Position numbers and translations under genes: made by a program
Assembly: GCA_947259885.1 (NCBI GenBank)
Contig: CAMYNW010000018.1
Span: 12,910-76,909, forward strand
Length of the DNA: 64,000 nucleotides
DNA from: an uncultured Gammaproteobacteria bacterium
GTDB lineage: Bacteria > Pseudomonadota > Gammaproteobacteria > Arenicellales > Poriferihabitantaceae
Direction of reading: 5' to 3'
In this document: positions 27,840 to 36,961 of the stretch, one piece after another
How the letters are laid out: every line of letters begins with the position of its first letter
How positions within the stretch are numbered: position 1 is the stretch's first letter
Notes under the pieces: model-generated
What the model saw: the letters and a program-made list of their open reading frames with translations, nothing else
What the model was told of the DNA's origin: nothing
Databases searched by the model: none

Positions 27840-28056
27840 ATACGCCGAATTAGCAATAAGCGACCGTGCTTCAAAATAAAGGACGTGAAGTAAATTAATG
27901 GAAGCCCGTCGGTAGATTACCCAGGATAAAGTAGGGCTAGATATAACCTGTTACCGATGGAATTATTTCTTTTGTATTCGAAGGATTCTATAGTGCATAG
28001 GAAGGGCCATACAACAACAAAAAATGACAAAATAGTAACCAATCCAAGTCTTGCAT

Positions 28057-29250
28057 TTAAAAGCTTTTACCTCGACGAATCGAGTTCTTACCATACTTAC
28101 GGCGGATTTCATCAGACAAGCGGTCAAGCTGGTCCTGTTTTTGTTCATCCTGACCTGAGATATTCTTTTCAACGAAATTGGTAAACAAATCTACTTGACC
28201 TGTTGAATCTGTTTCTAAACACTTGTTTTCTCCAAAATTTGAAACGCCTGCACCAACCAGTCTCACTGAAAAGGACCGGTTTGCAAGTAGATCCGAAATG
28301 AGCTGACGCAACGTGTTCCAGATTTCCAATGTGCCATTTGTGTATTTTTCGAGGGTTTTTGAGCGATTTACTGTAGAGAAATCATGATATCGAATTTTCA
28401 AATTGACGGTCTTAGCCAGCAAACCGGCATCACGCAACCTGAAGCACACCCCTTCAGTCAAAGCCAAAGCCACAGATTCAATAGTCTCCAAATTGGTAAT
28501 ATCAGCGACGAACGTGGTTTCGTGTGAAATAGACTTTGCCTCGGAATCGGTCACCACGGGACGATCGTCAATCCCATGGCTGAGTTGCCACAATCGATTT
28601 CCGATGCCGCCAAACTCCTGTTCAAGGAAATCGGAGGATTTTTTCCGCATGTCTTTTACAGTTGTAATTCCCATATGTAAAAGACGACGTTCGGCCGACT
28701 GTCCAACGCCCCATAAACGCCCAACAGGCAATGGGTCGAGGAAAGCATGTACCTGGTCTTTATGAATGACCGTGAAACCATCCGGTTTTTCATGATCGCT
28801 TGCAAGTTTTGCCAGAAACTTGTTGGGAGCCACACCAACTGAAGCGATTAGTCCTAATTCGCTCTTGATCTCTTCTTTGATTCGTCGACCGATTAATTCA
28901 GTTGCCCCATAAAGCTTCTCTGAGCCGCTTACATCCAGGAACGCCTCGTCTAGAGATAGCGGTTCGATCAGTGGGGTATATCTTCTAAAAATTTCTCTTA
29001 TTTGCCGGGAAAACCGACTGTACAATTCTCCGCGGGGACTCAGAATAATCAGATCCGGACACAGCCTGACGGCCCTGGCTGAAGGCATGGCACTACGAAT
29101 ACCAAACTCCCTTGCCGCATAGTTAGCCGCCGCTACCACGCCACGCCCTTCTGGCCTGCCACCAACAATTAACGGCCGGCCCTTTAGCTCTGGCTTTTCT
29201 CGCTCTTCAACTGAAGCGTAGAAAGCGTCCATATCGATATGAAGGATCAT
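28057..29250 (-). CDS. dinB: DNA polymerase IV (Y-family)
   Basis: 397 residues from the ATG at 29248-29250, starting MILHIDMDAFYASVEERE with the metal-binding Asp residues. Other hallmarks are YSRFSRQI, LSLDEAFLDVSG (catalytic DE), ASVGVAPNKFLAKLASDHEKP and the HhH-region WGVGQSAERRLL. The frame extends 19 codons further upstream, but Pol IV proteins start at the chosen Met. It carries out error-prone lesion bypass. No LexA box was confirmed in the short upstream region. The end lacks an obvious QLxLF-like clamp motif, though QVDLF occurs near the C-terminus. Confidence 0.95.
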   Translation of the reverse strand: MILHIDMDAFYASVEEREKPELKGRPLIVGGRPEGRGVVAAANYAAREFGIRSAMPSARAVRLCPDLIILSPRGELYSRFSRQIREIFRRYTPLIEPLSLDEAFLDVSGSEKLYGATELIGRRIKEEIKSELGLIASVGVAPNKFLAKLASDHEKPDGFTVIHKDQVHAFLDPLPVGRLWGVGQSAERRLLHMGITTVKDMRKKSSDFLEQEFGGIGNRLWQLSHGIDDRPVVTDSEAKSISHETTFVADITNLETIESVALALTEGVCFRLRDAGLLAKTVNLKIRYHDFSTVNRSKTLEKYTNGTLEIWNTLRQLISDLLANRSFSVRLVGAGVSNFGENKCLETDSTGQVDLFTNFVEKNISGQDEQKQDQLDRLSDEIRRKYGKNSIRRGKSF

Positions 29251-29316
29251 GCATGGGATTTTCGCAGAAATTGTGGCTGAGATAGTCCCCGAAAACTTAT
29301 TGCACACTCTTTAATA

Positions 29317-29369
29317 GGGTATTGAGGATTGGACCCGGAGTCCCTACACTTCGCGATAGCCCAATACCC
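29317..29369. repeat. Inverted repeat GGGTATTG...CAATACCC upstream of ccmA
   Basis: Perfect 8-bp arms (29317-29324 and 29362-29369) separated by 37 bp, between dinB and the start of the ccm genes. It could be a leader hairpin or an operator, or chance. It is recorded because it sits immediately ahead of the weakly marked ccmA start. Confidence 0.25.
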
Positions 29370-29377
29370 GAAATCTC

Positions 29378-30037
29378 TTGAGCCACCCTCTTAACCCATT
29401 TCCCTCCTGTCGTATTGAGGCCACGCAATTAGCCTGCCTGCGCGGATTTAATAGCCTTTTTGAGGGCTTGAGCCTCACTGTCAGTTCAGGAAACACGATA
29501 CATGTAACGGGCGCCAACGGGTCCGGGAAGACATCGTTGCTGCGGATTTTATGTGGCTTAAGTTTGGCGGAGACGGGGCAGATCAACTGGAACGGGAATA
29601 ACATTCAGAGCGTATCCAGCGAGTACCGCGCCAATCTGAGCTATCTAGGACATAAACCCGCTCTAAAACCGGATCTGACTGCCTATGAAAACTTAGTTTC
29701 GGCCGCGGCTACTGGAAATCGTGCGCTGCGCGAAGCCGATTCGACGGCCACTGAATACCTTAGGTTACTAGGTGTTGTGCACACACGAGACCGTTTGTGC
29801 CGACAGCTTTCTGCAGGTCAGAAGCAACGTATTGCGGTTGCGAGAGTGGTCATGAGTGATGCGCCTATGTGGATTCTCGATGAGCCAGGTACCTCTCTTG
29901 ATACTGAAGGAATGGAGTTACTCTCGTCCCTGATGCGACGTCATATTGAGCGCAACGGATTGATCATATTCACCAGCCACCATGGTTTTGATTTGCCTAT
30001 TGACCGGCTCGATCGGATTTGCCTGGATTCAACATGA
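29378..30037 (+). CDS. ccmA: Heme exporter ATP-binding protein CcmA
   Basis: 219 residues: Walker A VTGANGSGKTSLLRIL, signature QLSAGQKQRIAVARV and Walker B MWILDEPGTSLD are intact. Length and IEATQLACLRGFNSLFEGLS match CcmA, the ATPase of the CcmABCD complex that releases holo-CcmE in System I cytochrome c maturation. The start is uncertain. No ATG precedes the conserved part, and TTG at 29378 is used here without a clear ribosome-binding site. It overlaps ccmB by four bases (ATGA), the usual coupling. Confidence 0.93.
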   Translation: MSHPLNPFPSCRIEATQLACLRGFNSLFEGLSLTVSSGNTIHVTGANGSGKTSLLRILCGLSLAETGQINWNGNNIQSVSSEYRANLSYLGHKPALKPDLTAYENLVSAAATGNRALREADSTATEYLRLLGVVHTRDRLCRQLSAGQKQRIAVARVVMSDAPMWILDEPGTSLDTEGMELLSSLMRRHIERNGLIIFTSHHGFDLPIDRLDRICLDST

Positions 30038-30723
30038 ACGATCAGACAGTCTCAACGATGAGTGCGATGATGGCGCTGGTACGCCGGGACCTGATAATAG
30101 CGATGCGCGAGCGTGGGGATATGCTTCAGCCAGTGCTGTTCTTTATTATTGTGGTCAGCCTGTTTCCATTATCGGTTACCCCAGATAAAACACTGTTAAT
30201 GCAGGCAGGTCCAGGAATAATCTGGGTCGCCGCACTGTTGGCTACGCTGCTTGCCCTGGATGGAATTTTTCGACCCGACCACGAAGACGGCACTCTAGAA
30301 CAGCTGGTGTTGAGCCCGCATCCATTGAGCCTGCTGGTCCTGGCAAAAACGCTGGCCCACTGGCTGGTGACAGGACTGCCGCTCATTATCATATCTCCGT
30401 TACTCGGTATGTTGATGCAATTATCTGGAGATGCGATTATTGTTTTATGTGGCGCACTGATACTTGGTACCCCTGCTCTTAGCCTCATAGGCGCCGTTGG
30501 TGTTGGCTTAACCGTAGGAATACGAAAAAGCGGGGTATTGTTAAGCCTGGTCATCCTGCCACTTTACGTCCCGGTACTGATATTTGGCGCTGGCGCAGTG
30601 CAAGCCGCAATGGTCAGTCTTGATCCACAACCTCACCTGTTATTACTCGCCTCATTCTCACTTTTTTCTCTAGCGTTCTGTCCGTTGGCCAGTGCCACTG
30701 CATTAAAAATCAGTGTGAACTGA
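30034..30723 (+). CDS. ccmB: Heme exporter permease CcmB
   Basis: 229 residues from the ATG at 30034, which overlaps the ccmA stop. About six membrane helices; the opening LVRRDLIIAMRERGDMLQPV and the FFIIVVSLFPLSVTPD segment are characteristic of CcmB. With CcmA, CcmC and CcmD it forms the inner-membrane complex that acts on haem-loaded CcmE. The segment FRPDHEDGTLEQLVLSP is strongly family-like. A 91-bp gap separates it from ccmC, the only sizeable break in the operon. Confidence 0.94.
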   Translation: MNDQTVSTMSAMMALVRRDLIIAMRERGDMLQPVLFFIIVVSLFPLSVTPDKTLLMQAGPGIIWVAALLATLLALDGIFRPDHEDGTLEQLVLSPHPLSLLVLAKTLAHWLVTGLPLIIISPLLGMLMQLSGDAIIVLCGALILGTPALSLIGAVGVGLTVGIRKSGVLLSLVILPLYVPVLIFGAGAVQAAMVSLDPQPHLLLLASFSLFSLAFCPLASATALKISVN

Positions 30724-30814
30724 TACCAGTTGTACATGTCTTTTATTGATTGAAGTAAAATAGCACTCTTAATTTTTAGAAGTAATTCAAAGCTGTAGAG
30801 CAATTTCAGAGAAA

Positions 30815-31588
30815 ATGACCACGGAATCTCTCAACACGTCCGGTCGCGGCAAAAAATGGCTGTGGTTTCATCGATTTGGCTCCCCTGCTTGGGTCTACGG
30901 ATTTGCCAACCGGTGGGCCATGCCGATCGGGATTGTGGCGCTTCTGCTTTTCGTTGTGGGTCTGTATCAGGGGCTGATAGTTGCTCCACCTGATTACCAA
31001 ATGGGGGACAGTTACCGAATTATTTTCATCCATGTGCCCTCGGCATGGCTATCGATGTTCAGTTATTTCGTCATGGCGGCGTCAGCTGGAATAGGGCTGG
31101 TATGGCATATCAAGGTCTCAGACTTGGTAGCACGCTCCATCGCACCGCTTGGGGCGATGTTCACTTTCTGCGCACTAGTGACTGGTTCCCTTTGGGGCAA
31201 ACCGACCTGGGGGACATACTGGGTGTGGGATGCACGCCTGACTTCTGAACTTGTGCTGTTGTTTTTGTTTATAGGATATATTGCATTGTCTAATGCTATT
31301 GAAGACCGCCGCACTGCATCGCGCGCCTCTGCCGTTCTCGCACTGGTCGGCGTAATCAATCTGCCGATCATTCATTTTTCAGTAGAATGGTGGAATACCC
31401 TGCACCAGGGCTCCACGGTCACTAAACTGGGCCGTCCCAGTATCGATACCAGAATGCTTATCCCCCTGCTGATCATGTTTGTTGCTTTTAATTTTTACTT
31501 TCTGTCTGCGGTGCTCAACCGATTACGATGTGAATTACTGAGTCAGGAACGCAGAACGCAGTGGGTGCGGGAGATTGTGCATGGCTGA
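30815..31588 (+). CDS. ccmC: Heme lyase/transfer protein CcmC
   Basis: 257 residues, six membrane helices, with the tryptophan-rich haem-handling motif WGTYWVWDARLTSELVL and conserved His residues in IFIHVPSAW and IIHFSVEWWNTLHQG. CcmC loads haem onto the periplasmic chaperone CcmE. The N-terminal about 30 residues are cytosolic. Its stop is overlapped by the ccmD start (31581), showing translational coupling. Confidence 0.95.
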   Translation: MTTESLNTSGRGKKWLWFHRFGSPAWVYGFANRWAMPIGIVALLLFVVGLYQGLIVAPPDYQMGDSYRIIFIHVPSAWLSMFSYFVMAASAGIGLVWHIKVSDLVARSIAPLGAMFTFCALVTGSLWGKPTWGTYWVWDARLTSELVLLFLFIGYIALSNAIEDRRTASRASAVLALVGVINLPIIHFSVEWWNTLHQGSTVTKLGRPSIDTRMLIPLLIMFVAFNFYFLSAVLNRLRCELLSQERRTQWVREIVHG

Positions 31589-31754
31589 ATTTTTTAATAT
31601 GGGTGGTTACGCGTTTTTTGTCTGGACTAGTTATGCCGTGGTAGCGGTGCTGTTTACATATCAGTTTTTATCATCACGGGCCCAGCATAAGAAACTTATC
31701 AGTCAGCTTGGCGCTGAAGCTGAGCATAAAATCGGCCGCACGAACAAATCATGA
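31581..31754 (+). CDS. ccmD: Heme exporter protein CcmD
   Basis: 57 residues, starting MAEFFNMGGYAFFVWTSYAV. The GGYAxFVWxSY opening, one hydrophobic helix and a basic tail are diagnostic of CcmD, the small membrane partner that holds CcmE on CcmABC. It overlaps ccmC by eight bases and ccmE by four (ATGA), exactly where ccmD belongs. Confidence 0.93.
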   Translation: MAEFFNMGGYAFFVWTSYAVVAVLFTYQFLSSRAQHKKLISQLGAEAEHKIGRTNKS

Positions 31755-32206
31755 CTCCAAAAAGGAAACAAAGACTATTACTTATTGGCCTGCTGTTGAC
31801 GGCGGTTGGCGGCGCCGTGGCATTGGCACTAACCGCTCTGAACCAGAATATCAACTTGTTTTACAGTCCGTCACAGGTAGCTGCTGGCGAAGTGCCAGAT
31901 AACACCACCTTCAGACTGGGTGGAATGGTGGTGGAAGGCAGTGTAAAAAGAAGTGATACTGATCTCAGCATCGAGTTCGACCTCTCCGATACTGCTAAAG
32001 TCGTGACTGTTCGTTATACCGGAATACTGCCGGATTTGTTTCGCGAGGGTCAGGGAATCGTCACAACAGGATCGATTCAAAATGGTGAGTTTATCGCCCA
32101 GCAGGTACTGGCCAAACACGATGAAAACTATATGCCGCCTGAGGTGAGCGCGGCCCTGAAACAGGCTAATGCGGACAACTATTCTTCGGAGGAGACCTCT
32201 CAATGA
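31751..32206 (+). CDS. ccmE: Cytochrome c maturation haem chaperone CcmE
   Basis: 151 residues: an N-terminal membrane anchor (LLLIGLLLTAVGGAVALAL) and the OB-like domain with FRLGGMVVEGSV and VRYTGILPDLFREGQG. The haem-binding His is in QQVLAKHDENYMPPE, the standard LAKHDENYxP motif of proteobacterial CcmE. It carries haem covalently in the periplasm from CcmC to CcmF/H. Overlaps ccmF by four bases. Confidence 0.96.
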   Translation: MTPKRKQRLLLIGLLLTAVGGAVALALTALNQNINLFYSPSQVAAGEVPDNTTFRLGGMVVEGSVKRSDTDLSIEFDLSDTAKVVTVRYTGILPDLFREGQGIVTTGSIQNGEFIAQQVLAKHDENYMPPEVSAALKQANADNYSSEETSQ

Positions 32207-34167
32207 TTCCTGAAATCGGTCATTTTGCTCTGATTCTCGGGTTGGTACTGGCAATCTTGCTGGGAACTTTACCGCTAGTGGGTTCCCTTCGGGGAATCAG
32301 TAACTGGGTCACTCTGGCGCGTCCCCTGAGTTTAAATCTGCTAGCGATGATCGCGGTCTCGTATGGCTGCCTCACCTGGGCATTCGTGACCAGCGACTTC
32401 TCAGTAGCCTATGTCGCCAACCATTCCAATTCGCAGCTACCGTTACTGTACCGCATCTCAGGTGTGTGGGGCGGACATGAGGGTTCATTGTTACTTTGGG
32501 CTTTTATCCTGACGGTCTGGACAGGTGCAGTGGCACTGGGTACACGGCAGCTTCCAGATGTGATGACTGCAAGGGTTTTAGCGGTAATGGGGCTCGTCAG
32601 TATTGGCATACTGCTTTTTCTGCTGCTCACATCGAATCCATTCGAACGGCTTTTCCCAGCAGCAGCCGACGGCCGCGACCTTAATCCACTGCTGCAGGAT
32701 ATCGGACTCGCGATTCATCCGCCAATGTTATACATGGGATATGTCGGCTTTTCAGTCGCCTTTGCATTTTCTATTGCGGCCATGATCGGCGGTCGACTGG
32801 ATGCCGCCTGGACGCGCTGGGCGCGCCCGTGGACTAATATCGCCTGGATGTTTCTGACCGTTGGTATTGCCCTGGGTTCTTGGTGGGCCTATTACGAGCT
32901 GGGCTGGGGCGGATGGTGGTTCTGGGATCCAGTCGAGAACGCCTCATTTATGCCATGGCTGGTCGGTACTGCGTTGATTCATTCCCTGGCCGCAACCGAG
33001 AAACGTGCGGTATTCAAAGCCTGGAGCATACTCCTCGCGGTGATGGCGTTCTCTCTGTCCTTGCTTGGCACTTTTCTAGTTCGCTCAGGTGTTTTAACTT
33101 CAGTTCACGCATTTGCCAATGATCCGTCCAGGGGATTGTTTATCCTGATTTTCCTGTTCATCGTAGTGGGTAGCTCGCTGGCACTTTATGCGTGGCGCGC
33201 TCCGACTGTGCGGAGTTTTGTTAGATTTAATCTGGTATCAAGAGAAACGGCGTTACTTCTTAATAACGTGTTCTTTGCGGTGCTTTGTTTTGCAGTGTTA
33301 TTAGGGACGCTCTATCCACTCATTATAGATGCACTGTTGGGCAAGAAGATTTCAGTTGGCCCCCCCTACTTTGACCTCGTATTCACGGTATTGGGCGTGC
33401 CCCTGGTAGCGCTAATGGGGATCGGCACTACTCTGAGATGGAAGCGAGATAGTCTCTCTAGGAATGCAAAAGATAAACTGATCCTATTTTTGGTGTCCCT
33501 CGTCATTGGCCTGTTAGCGCCACTGGCGATGCATCGCTATTCACTGACCCCCGGGCTGGGTATCGCGCTTGGTGTATGGGTAATGCTCACGAATATGCAT
33601 GCTCTCTGGACCCGTGCTCGTCCAGGACAGCGCATGCGGGGACTATTTTCGACCCCAAGATCGATTGTGGGAATGACCATTGCTCATTTAGGTGTGGGCG
33701 TATTCATAATTGGTGTAACCATGGTAAATGGATTTAGTATTGAGAAGGATATCCGCCTTGCACCAGGCGAGCGTTTTCAGATGGCGGGGTACGAATTTGA
33801 ATTCAATGGCGTTCGCAACACAACCGGCCCAAATTATCGTTCCCGCATGGGCGACTTTTCGGTACTCGTCGATGGAGCGGTCGATAGCGTTTTACAGCCG
33901 GAGAAACGCACCTATTTAGTACAACAAAGCCCGATGACGGAAGCAGCAATCGACGCAGGTTTCACCCGTGATCTATACATCGCATTGGGGGAACCTCTGG
34001 ATAATCAGGGCGCATGGGCGGTCAGGTTGTACTTGAAACCCTTTATTCGATGGATCTGGCTTGGAGCGCTTTTGATGGGATTAGGCGGATTACTTGCAGC
34101 CACTGATAAACGATATCGCCAGAGCAAAAAGGTCGCACAAACGGAATTCGCCGGACAGACTGCATGA
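32203..34167 (+). CDS. ccmF: Cytochrome c haem lyase subunit CcmF
   Basis: 654 residues, about fifteen membrane helices. The WWD haem-handling motif is clear (LGWGGWWFWDPVENASFMPW), with conserved HEGSLLLWAF and IHPPMLYMGYVGFSVAF before it. CcmF with CcmH and CcmI ligates haem to the CxxCH motif of apocytochromes. The length is typical (about 650). The C-terminal ALLMGLGGLLAATDKRYR is also conserved. Overlaps ccmG by four bases. Confidence 0.97.
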   Translation: MIPEIGHFALILGLVLAILLGTLPLVGSLRGISNWVTLARPLSLNLLAMIAVSYGCLTWAFVTSDFSVAYVANHSNSQLPLLYRISGVWGGHEGSLLLWAFILTVWTGAVALGTRQLPDVMTARVLAVMGLVSIGILLFLLLTSNPFERLFPAAADGRDLNPLLQDIGLAIHPPMLYMGYVGFSVAFAFSIAAMIGGRLDAAWTRWARPWTNIAWMFLTVGIALGSWWAYYELGWGGWWFWDPVENASFMPWLVGTALIHSLAATEKRAVFKAWSILLAVMAFSLSLLGTFLVRSGVLTSVHAFANDPSRGLFILIFLFIVVGSSLALYAWRAPTVRSFVRFNLVSRETALLLNNVFFAVLCFAVLLGTLYPLIIDALLGKKISVGPPYFDLVFTVLGVPLVALMGIGTTLRWKRDSLSRNAKDKLILFLVSLVIGLLAPLAMHRYSLTPGLGIALGVWVMLTNMHALWTRARPGQRMRGLFSTPRSIVGMTIAHLGVGVFIIGVTMVNGFSIEKDIRLAPGERFQMAGYEFEFNGVRNTTGPNYRSRMGDFSVLVDGAVDSVLQPEKRTYLVQQSPMTEAAIDAGFTRDLYIALGEPLDNQGAWAVRLYLKPFIRWIWLGALLMGLGGLLAATDKRYRQSKKVAQTEFAGQTA

Positions 34168-34691
34168 ACCGGTATGTTGTGCCGCTGGTTCTATTTGTCG
34201 GGATTGCTGCGCTACTTTGGCGCGGACTCAGTCTGGACCCCCGGGAATTACCCTCGGTATTGATCGACAAACCCGCGCCGGCTTTCAATCTCGAGCAGCT
34301 TCACAATGCCACACAACAGATTACGCACCAGACTCTAGAGGGCAAGGTATGGCTACTGAACGTTTGGGCATCATGGTGCGTGGCCTGCTTACAGGAGCAC
34401 CCCATGATCACTAAGCTATCAGAGCAGATAGATATTGTTGGTTTGAACTATAAGGATGAGCGAGGCAATGCCAAACAATGGTTAATCGAACATGGCAACC
34501 CATATATGCTAAGCGCCTATGATCACGCCGGTGACGTTGGCATTGAGTACGGTGTATATGGTGTGCCCGAAACCTTCGTAGTCGATCAACGTGGCCATAT
34601 TCGATATAAACATATCGGGCCCGTGAGTGCTGAAGACCTTAATCAAAAATTAATCCCGATTATCGAACAGCTCAGGCAGGTTGCAAATTGA
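34164..34691 (+). CDS. ccmG: Thiol:disulfide interchange protein CcmG/DsbE
   Basis: 175 residues: an N-terminal membrane anchor and a periplasmic thioredoxin fold. The redox motif is WASWCVACLQEHP, with Val-Ala between the cysteines instead of the more usual Pro-Thr. The cis-Pro region is YGVYGVPETFVVDQRG, a signature of CcmG. It keeps apocytochrome or CcmH cysteines reduced. It overlaps the proposed TTG start of ccmH. Confidence 0.94.
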   Translation: MNRYVVPLVLFVGIAALLWRGLSLDPRELPSVLIDKPAPAFNLEQLHNATQQITHQTLEGKVWLLNVWASWCVACLQEHPMITKLSEQIDIVGLNYKDERGNAKQWLIEHGNPYMLSAYDHAGDVGIEYGVYGVPETFVVDQRGHIRYKHIGPVSAEDLNQKLIPIIEQLRQVAN

Positions 34692-35266
34692 AGCATCTGA
34701 GAAAGTTTAACCGAGACCTGCTCGATATCAACAGATCAGGCATGGTTCTTTGCACTTTGCTGGCGATATTGTTTATAGCTCCATTACCCGGCCTAGCAAA
34801 AGTTGAGATAGTTCAATTTGATGATCCTGCCAAACAGGCTCTGTACCAGGACATGATTCAGGAACTCCGTTGCCTGGTGTGCCAGAATCAGAACCTGGCA
34901 GATTCAAATGCTGAACTGGCAGTTGATCTCAGGCGCAAGACTCGTGAATTAATCGAACAGGGGAAAACACGACAGGACGTGGTGGCATTCATGGTCGATC
35001 GTTACGGTGAATTCGTTCTGTATCGCCCAGCGTTCAACAAATCCAACCTGGTGCTTTGGCTGTCGCCCGTGGTTTTATTTATCATTGCACTTTGGATCGT
35101 GTTGCGTGCGCGCAATCGCGGTAAAAATGATGTGAAAGAATTTAGCGAATCCGAACGCATTCAGGTTCGCGCAATGTTGAATCAATCTGATGTGCAGGAA
35201 ACGCAAAAAGGAATATACACTTCAGCCAGCCGACATACTGAATCTTCAGATCACGGAGAGAGTTAA
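34688..35266 (+). CDS. ccmH: Cytochrome c-type biogenesis protein CcmH (CcmL-type)
   Basis: 192 residues from a TTG that overlaps the ccmG stop; an ATG at 34742 is the alternative and gives a shorter signal region. A hydrophobic export helix is followed by the CcmH signature LRCLVCQNQNLADSNAELA with the CxxC pair, then DLRRKTRELIEQGK and FMVDRYGEFVLYRPAF, and a C-terminal membrane helix. It handles apocytochrome thiols in the periplasm. The TPR part that is fused in E. coli CcmH is a separate gene here (ccmI). Confidence 0.93.
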   Translation: MKHLRKFNRDLLDINRSGMVLCTLLAILFIAPLPGLAKVEIVQFDDPAKQALYQDMIQELRCLVCQNQNLADSNAELAVDLRRKTRELIEQGKTRQDVVAFMVDRYGEFVLYRPAFNKSNLVLWLSPVVLFIIALWIVLRARNRGKNDVKEFSESERIQVRAMLNQSDVQETQKGIYTSASRHTESSDHGES

Positions 35267-36480
35267 TGGGACTATTCTTTCTCTGCGCCGGCGCGCTCGT
35301 TGTGGCTTCCATTTTGATACTTGCGCCATCTCTATTCAACCGCAAGGCGATCAAGACCGTTGATCTTGAAAAGCAAAACCTGGAAATCACCCGCCAGAGA
35401 CTCGAGCAGATTTCCACGGATAATGACTCAGTCGAAGCCCGACAGGAACTTGAAGCTGCGCTATTAGACGACCTTAAGGCACCCGACTACAACATGGAGG
35501 TTAACCGACCTAGCGGAGCCCGCACCGCAATTGTAATACTGCTCAGCATTCCAGTGGCAGCATTTTCCCTCTATAAAATCCTTGGAAATACGCAATGGCA
35601 ACAACAGGCAGCGCTGCCTCCTTCCGAACAGATCGAGCAAAACCCTGCAGCCAGTCTTGACGTTTTATTATCAAGACTTGAACAAACACTGGAACAACAA
35701 CCGGATAACGCCGACGGTTGGGCACTTGCCGGTAGAACATACATGTCTCTAGGTCGCTATGCTGAAGCAGAACAAGCCTATGCCACGGTACATCGATTGG
35801 TCGGTGACGACCCAGATATACTCACTGCCTGGTCAGATGCCAGTCTTCTGGTGAACGGCAGTCAATACACAGAGGAGATTGCCACAAGACTAAGACGTGC
35901 CCTGGAATTGGATCCTGGGCAGATCAACGCATTGTGGATCGCAGGGATGGGTTCAAGAAGTATCGGCGACAACGAAACAGCGCTCGGATATCTCAAAAAA
36001 CTGCAACCGTTGTTGACGACTCAACCTGAGGCACTGAGCCAGATCAATCAGGTGATTTCACAGATTGAGGGCAGGCCCACCGACCTCGGAGTTGCATCGG
36101 ACGCCGGGCCTTCCGATAGTATCGCGACCTCGACGCCATCGATCAGCGTAAACGTATCCCTCGATCCAGATTTTCAAGCTATGACCAGCCCTGAAGACAA
36201 AGTGTTTGTGTTCGCGCGCGCCATAGGCGGCCCTCCGTTTCCCCTCGCCGCCGCGAGGCTATCAGTGTCAGACCTGCCAGCTGAAGTTACCCTGAATGAT
36301 TCAATGGCCATGATAGAAGGCCGGAATTTGAGCAGCACTGAAAACGTTTTGGTTACCGCGCGAATTTCAAAGAGCGGGACGCCCACTGCATCGCCGGGAG
36401 ATCTCACAAGCGACCCGTATGAGACCTCCACAAACAACAGCCCGGCGATTTCGCTATCAATCAACCAGGTTGTCGAATAG
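35266..36480 (+). CDS. ccmI: Cytochrome c biogenesis protein CcmI (TPR protein)
   Basis: 404 residues: two membrane helices near the N-terminus (about 1-20 and 90-108), TPR repeats (about 130-260, with DNADGWALAGRTYMSLGRYAEAEQAY in pieces) and a C-terminal beta-rich periplasmic domain (about 295-400, VFVFARAIGGPPFPLAA) seen in long CcmI proteins. It binds apocytochrome C-termini and delivers them to CcmF/H. Start overlaps the ccmH stop by one base. It ends one base before the convergent bactofilin gene, with no visible terminator between. Confidence 0.92.
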   Translation: MGLFFLCAGALVVASILILAPSLFNRKAIKTVDLEKQNLEITRQRLEQISTDNDSVEARQELEAALLDDLKAPDYNMEVNRPSGARTAIVILLSIPVAAFSLYKILGNTQWQQQAALPPSEQIEQNPAASLDVLLSRLEQTLEQQPDNADGWALAGRTYMSLGRYAEAEQAYATVHRLVGDDPDILTAWSDASLLVNGSQYTEEIATRLRRALELDPGQINALWIAGMGSRSIGDNETALGYLKKLQPLLTTQPEALSQINQVISQIEGRPTDLGVASDAGPSDSIATSTPSISVNVSLDPDFQAMTSPEDKVFVFARAIGGPPFPLAAARLSVSDLPAEVTLNDSMAMIEGRNLSSTENVLVTARISKSGTPTASPGDLTSDPYETSTNNSPAISLSINQVVE

Positions 36481-36481
36481 C

Positions 36482-36961
36482 TCAGGTCTTTTTGATTTTT
36501 TCTTCCAGCTTAGGATCGCCTACCGGTTTGGGATCAAGACTCGGCTTTAGGCTCGGCTTTAGGCTCGGCTTGTCGCTACTGAAATCAAGAACCTTTGAAA
36601 CTTCGCCCTTTTTGCGACGGATGCTTTCACCCTGAAATGAGCTGCTGGAATCAATTGTCAGCCCGGATGAAATCAGCTTGCCTTCAGCCTCTCCTCCCGA
36701 CACGAGTTCAATAGTGTCGCAGTCGGCGGTACCGATAAATCGACCGGTCACGATCAGTTTTTCTGCTTTCAGGGTGCTTTTGAGCAGGCCGGACTGCCCA
36801 ATTTTAACGATGCTTTTTGAACTGACTTCGCCCTCAAACTCTCCATCGATATGCAAGTTGCATTCGATATCTATCTTACCGACGACACTGGTTCCAGCAG
36901 CGATAGTTGTAACGTTTGATGCGTAATCTGCTTGTTTATCAGACTTATCAAAGATGGCCAT
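36482..36961 (-). CDS. Bactofilin family protein
   Basis: 159 residues: a short N-terminal tail, a beta-helix core (about 17-115) with the repeated G-x(7)-G pattern (GTSVVGKIDIECNLHIDG, GRFIGTADCDTIELVSGG), and a charged low-complexity tail with KPSLKPSLKPSL. Bactofilins polymerise into membrane-associated filaments that position cell-wall enzymes. An excellent ribosome-binding site (AAGGGGG) precedes the ATG. The start lies inside the 3' end of the M23 peptidase gene, a pair also conserved functionally in other bacteria where bactofilin organises an M23 peptidase to shape the cell. Confidence 0.93.
   Translation of the reverse strand: MAIFDKSDKQADYASNVTTIAAGTSVVGKIDIECNLHIDGEFEGEVSSKSIVKIGQSGLLKSTLKAEKLIVTGRFIGTADCDTIELVSGGEAEGKLISSGLTIDSSSSFQGESIRRKKGEVSKVLDFSSDKPSLKPSLKPSLDPKPVGDPKLEEKIKKT
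36540..36575. repeat. Short tandem repeat of a 12-bp unit in the bactofilin tail
   Basis: Unit CTCGGCTTTAGG occurs twice exactly, with a third partial copy, and encodes tandem KPSL in the bactofilin C-terminus. Such a unit can expand or contract in frame by slippage. Confidence 0.8.
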
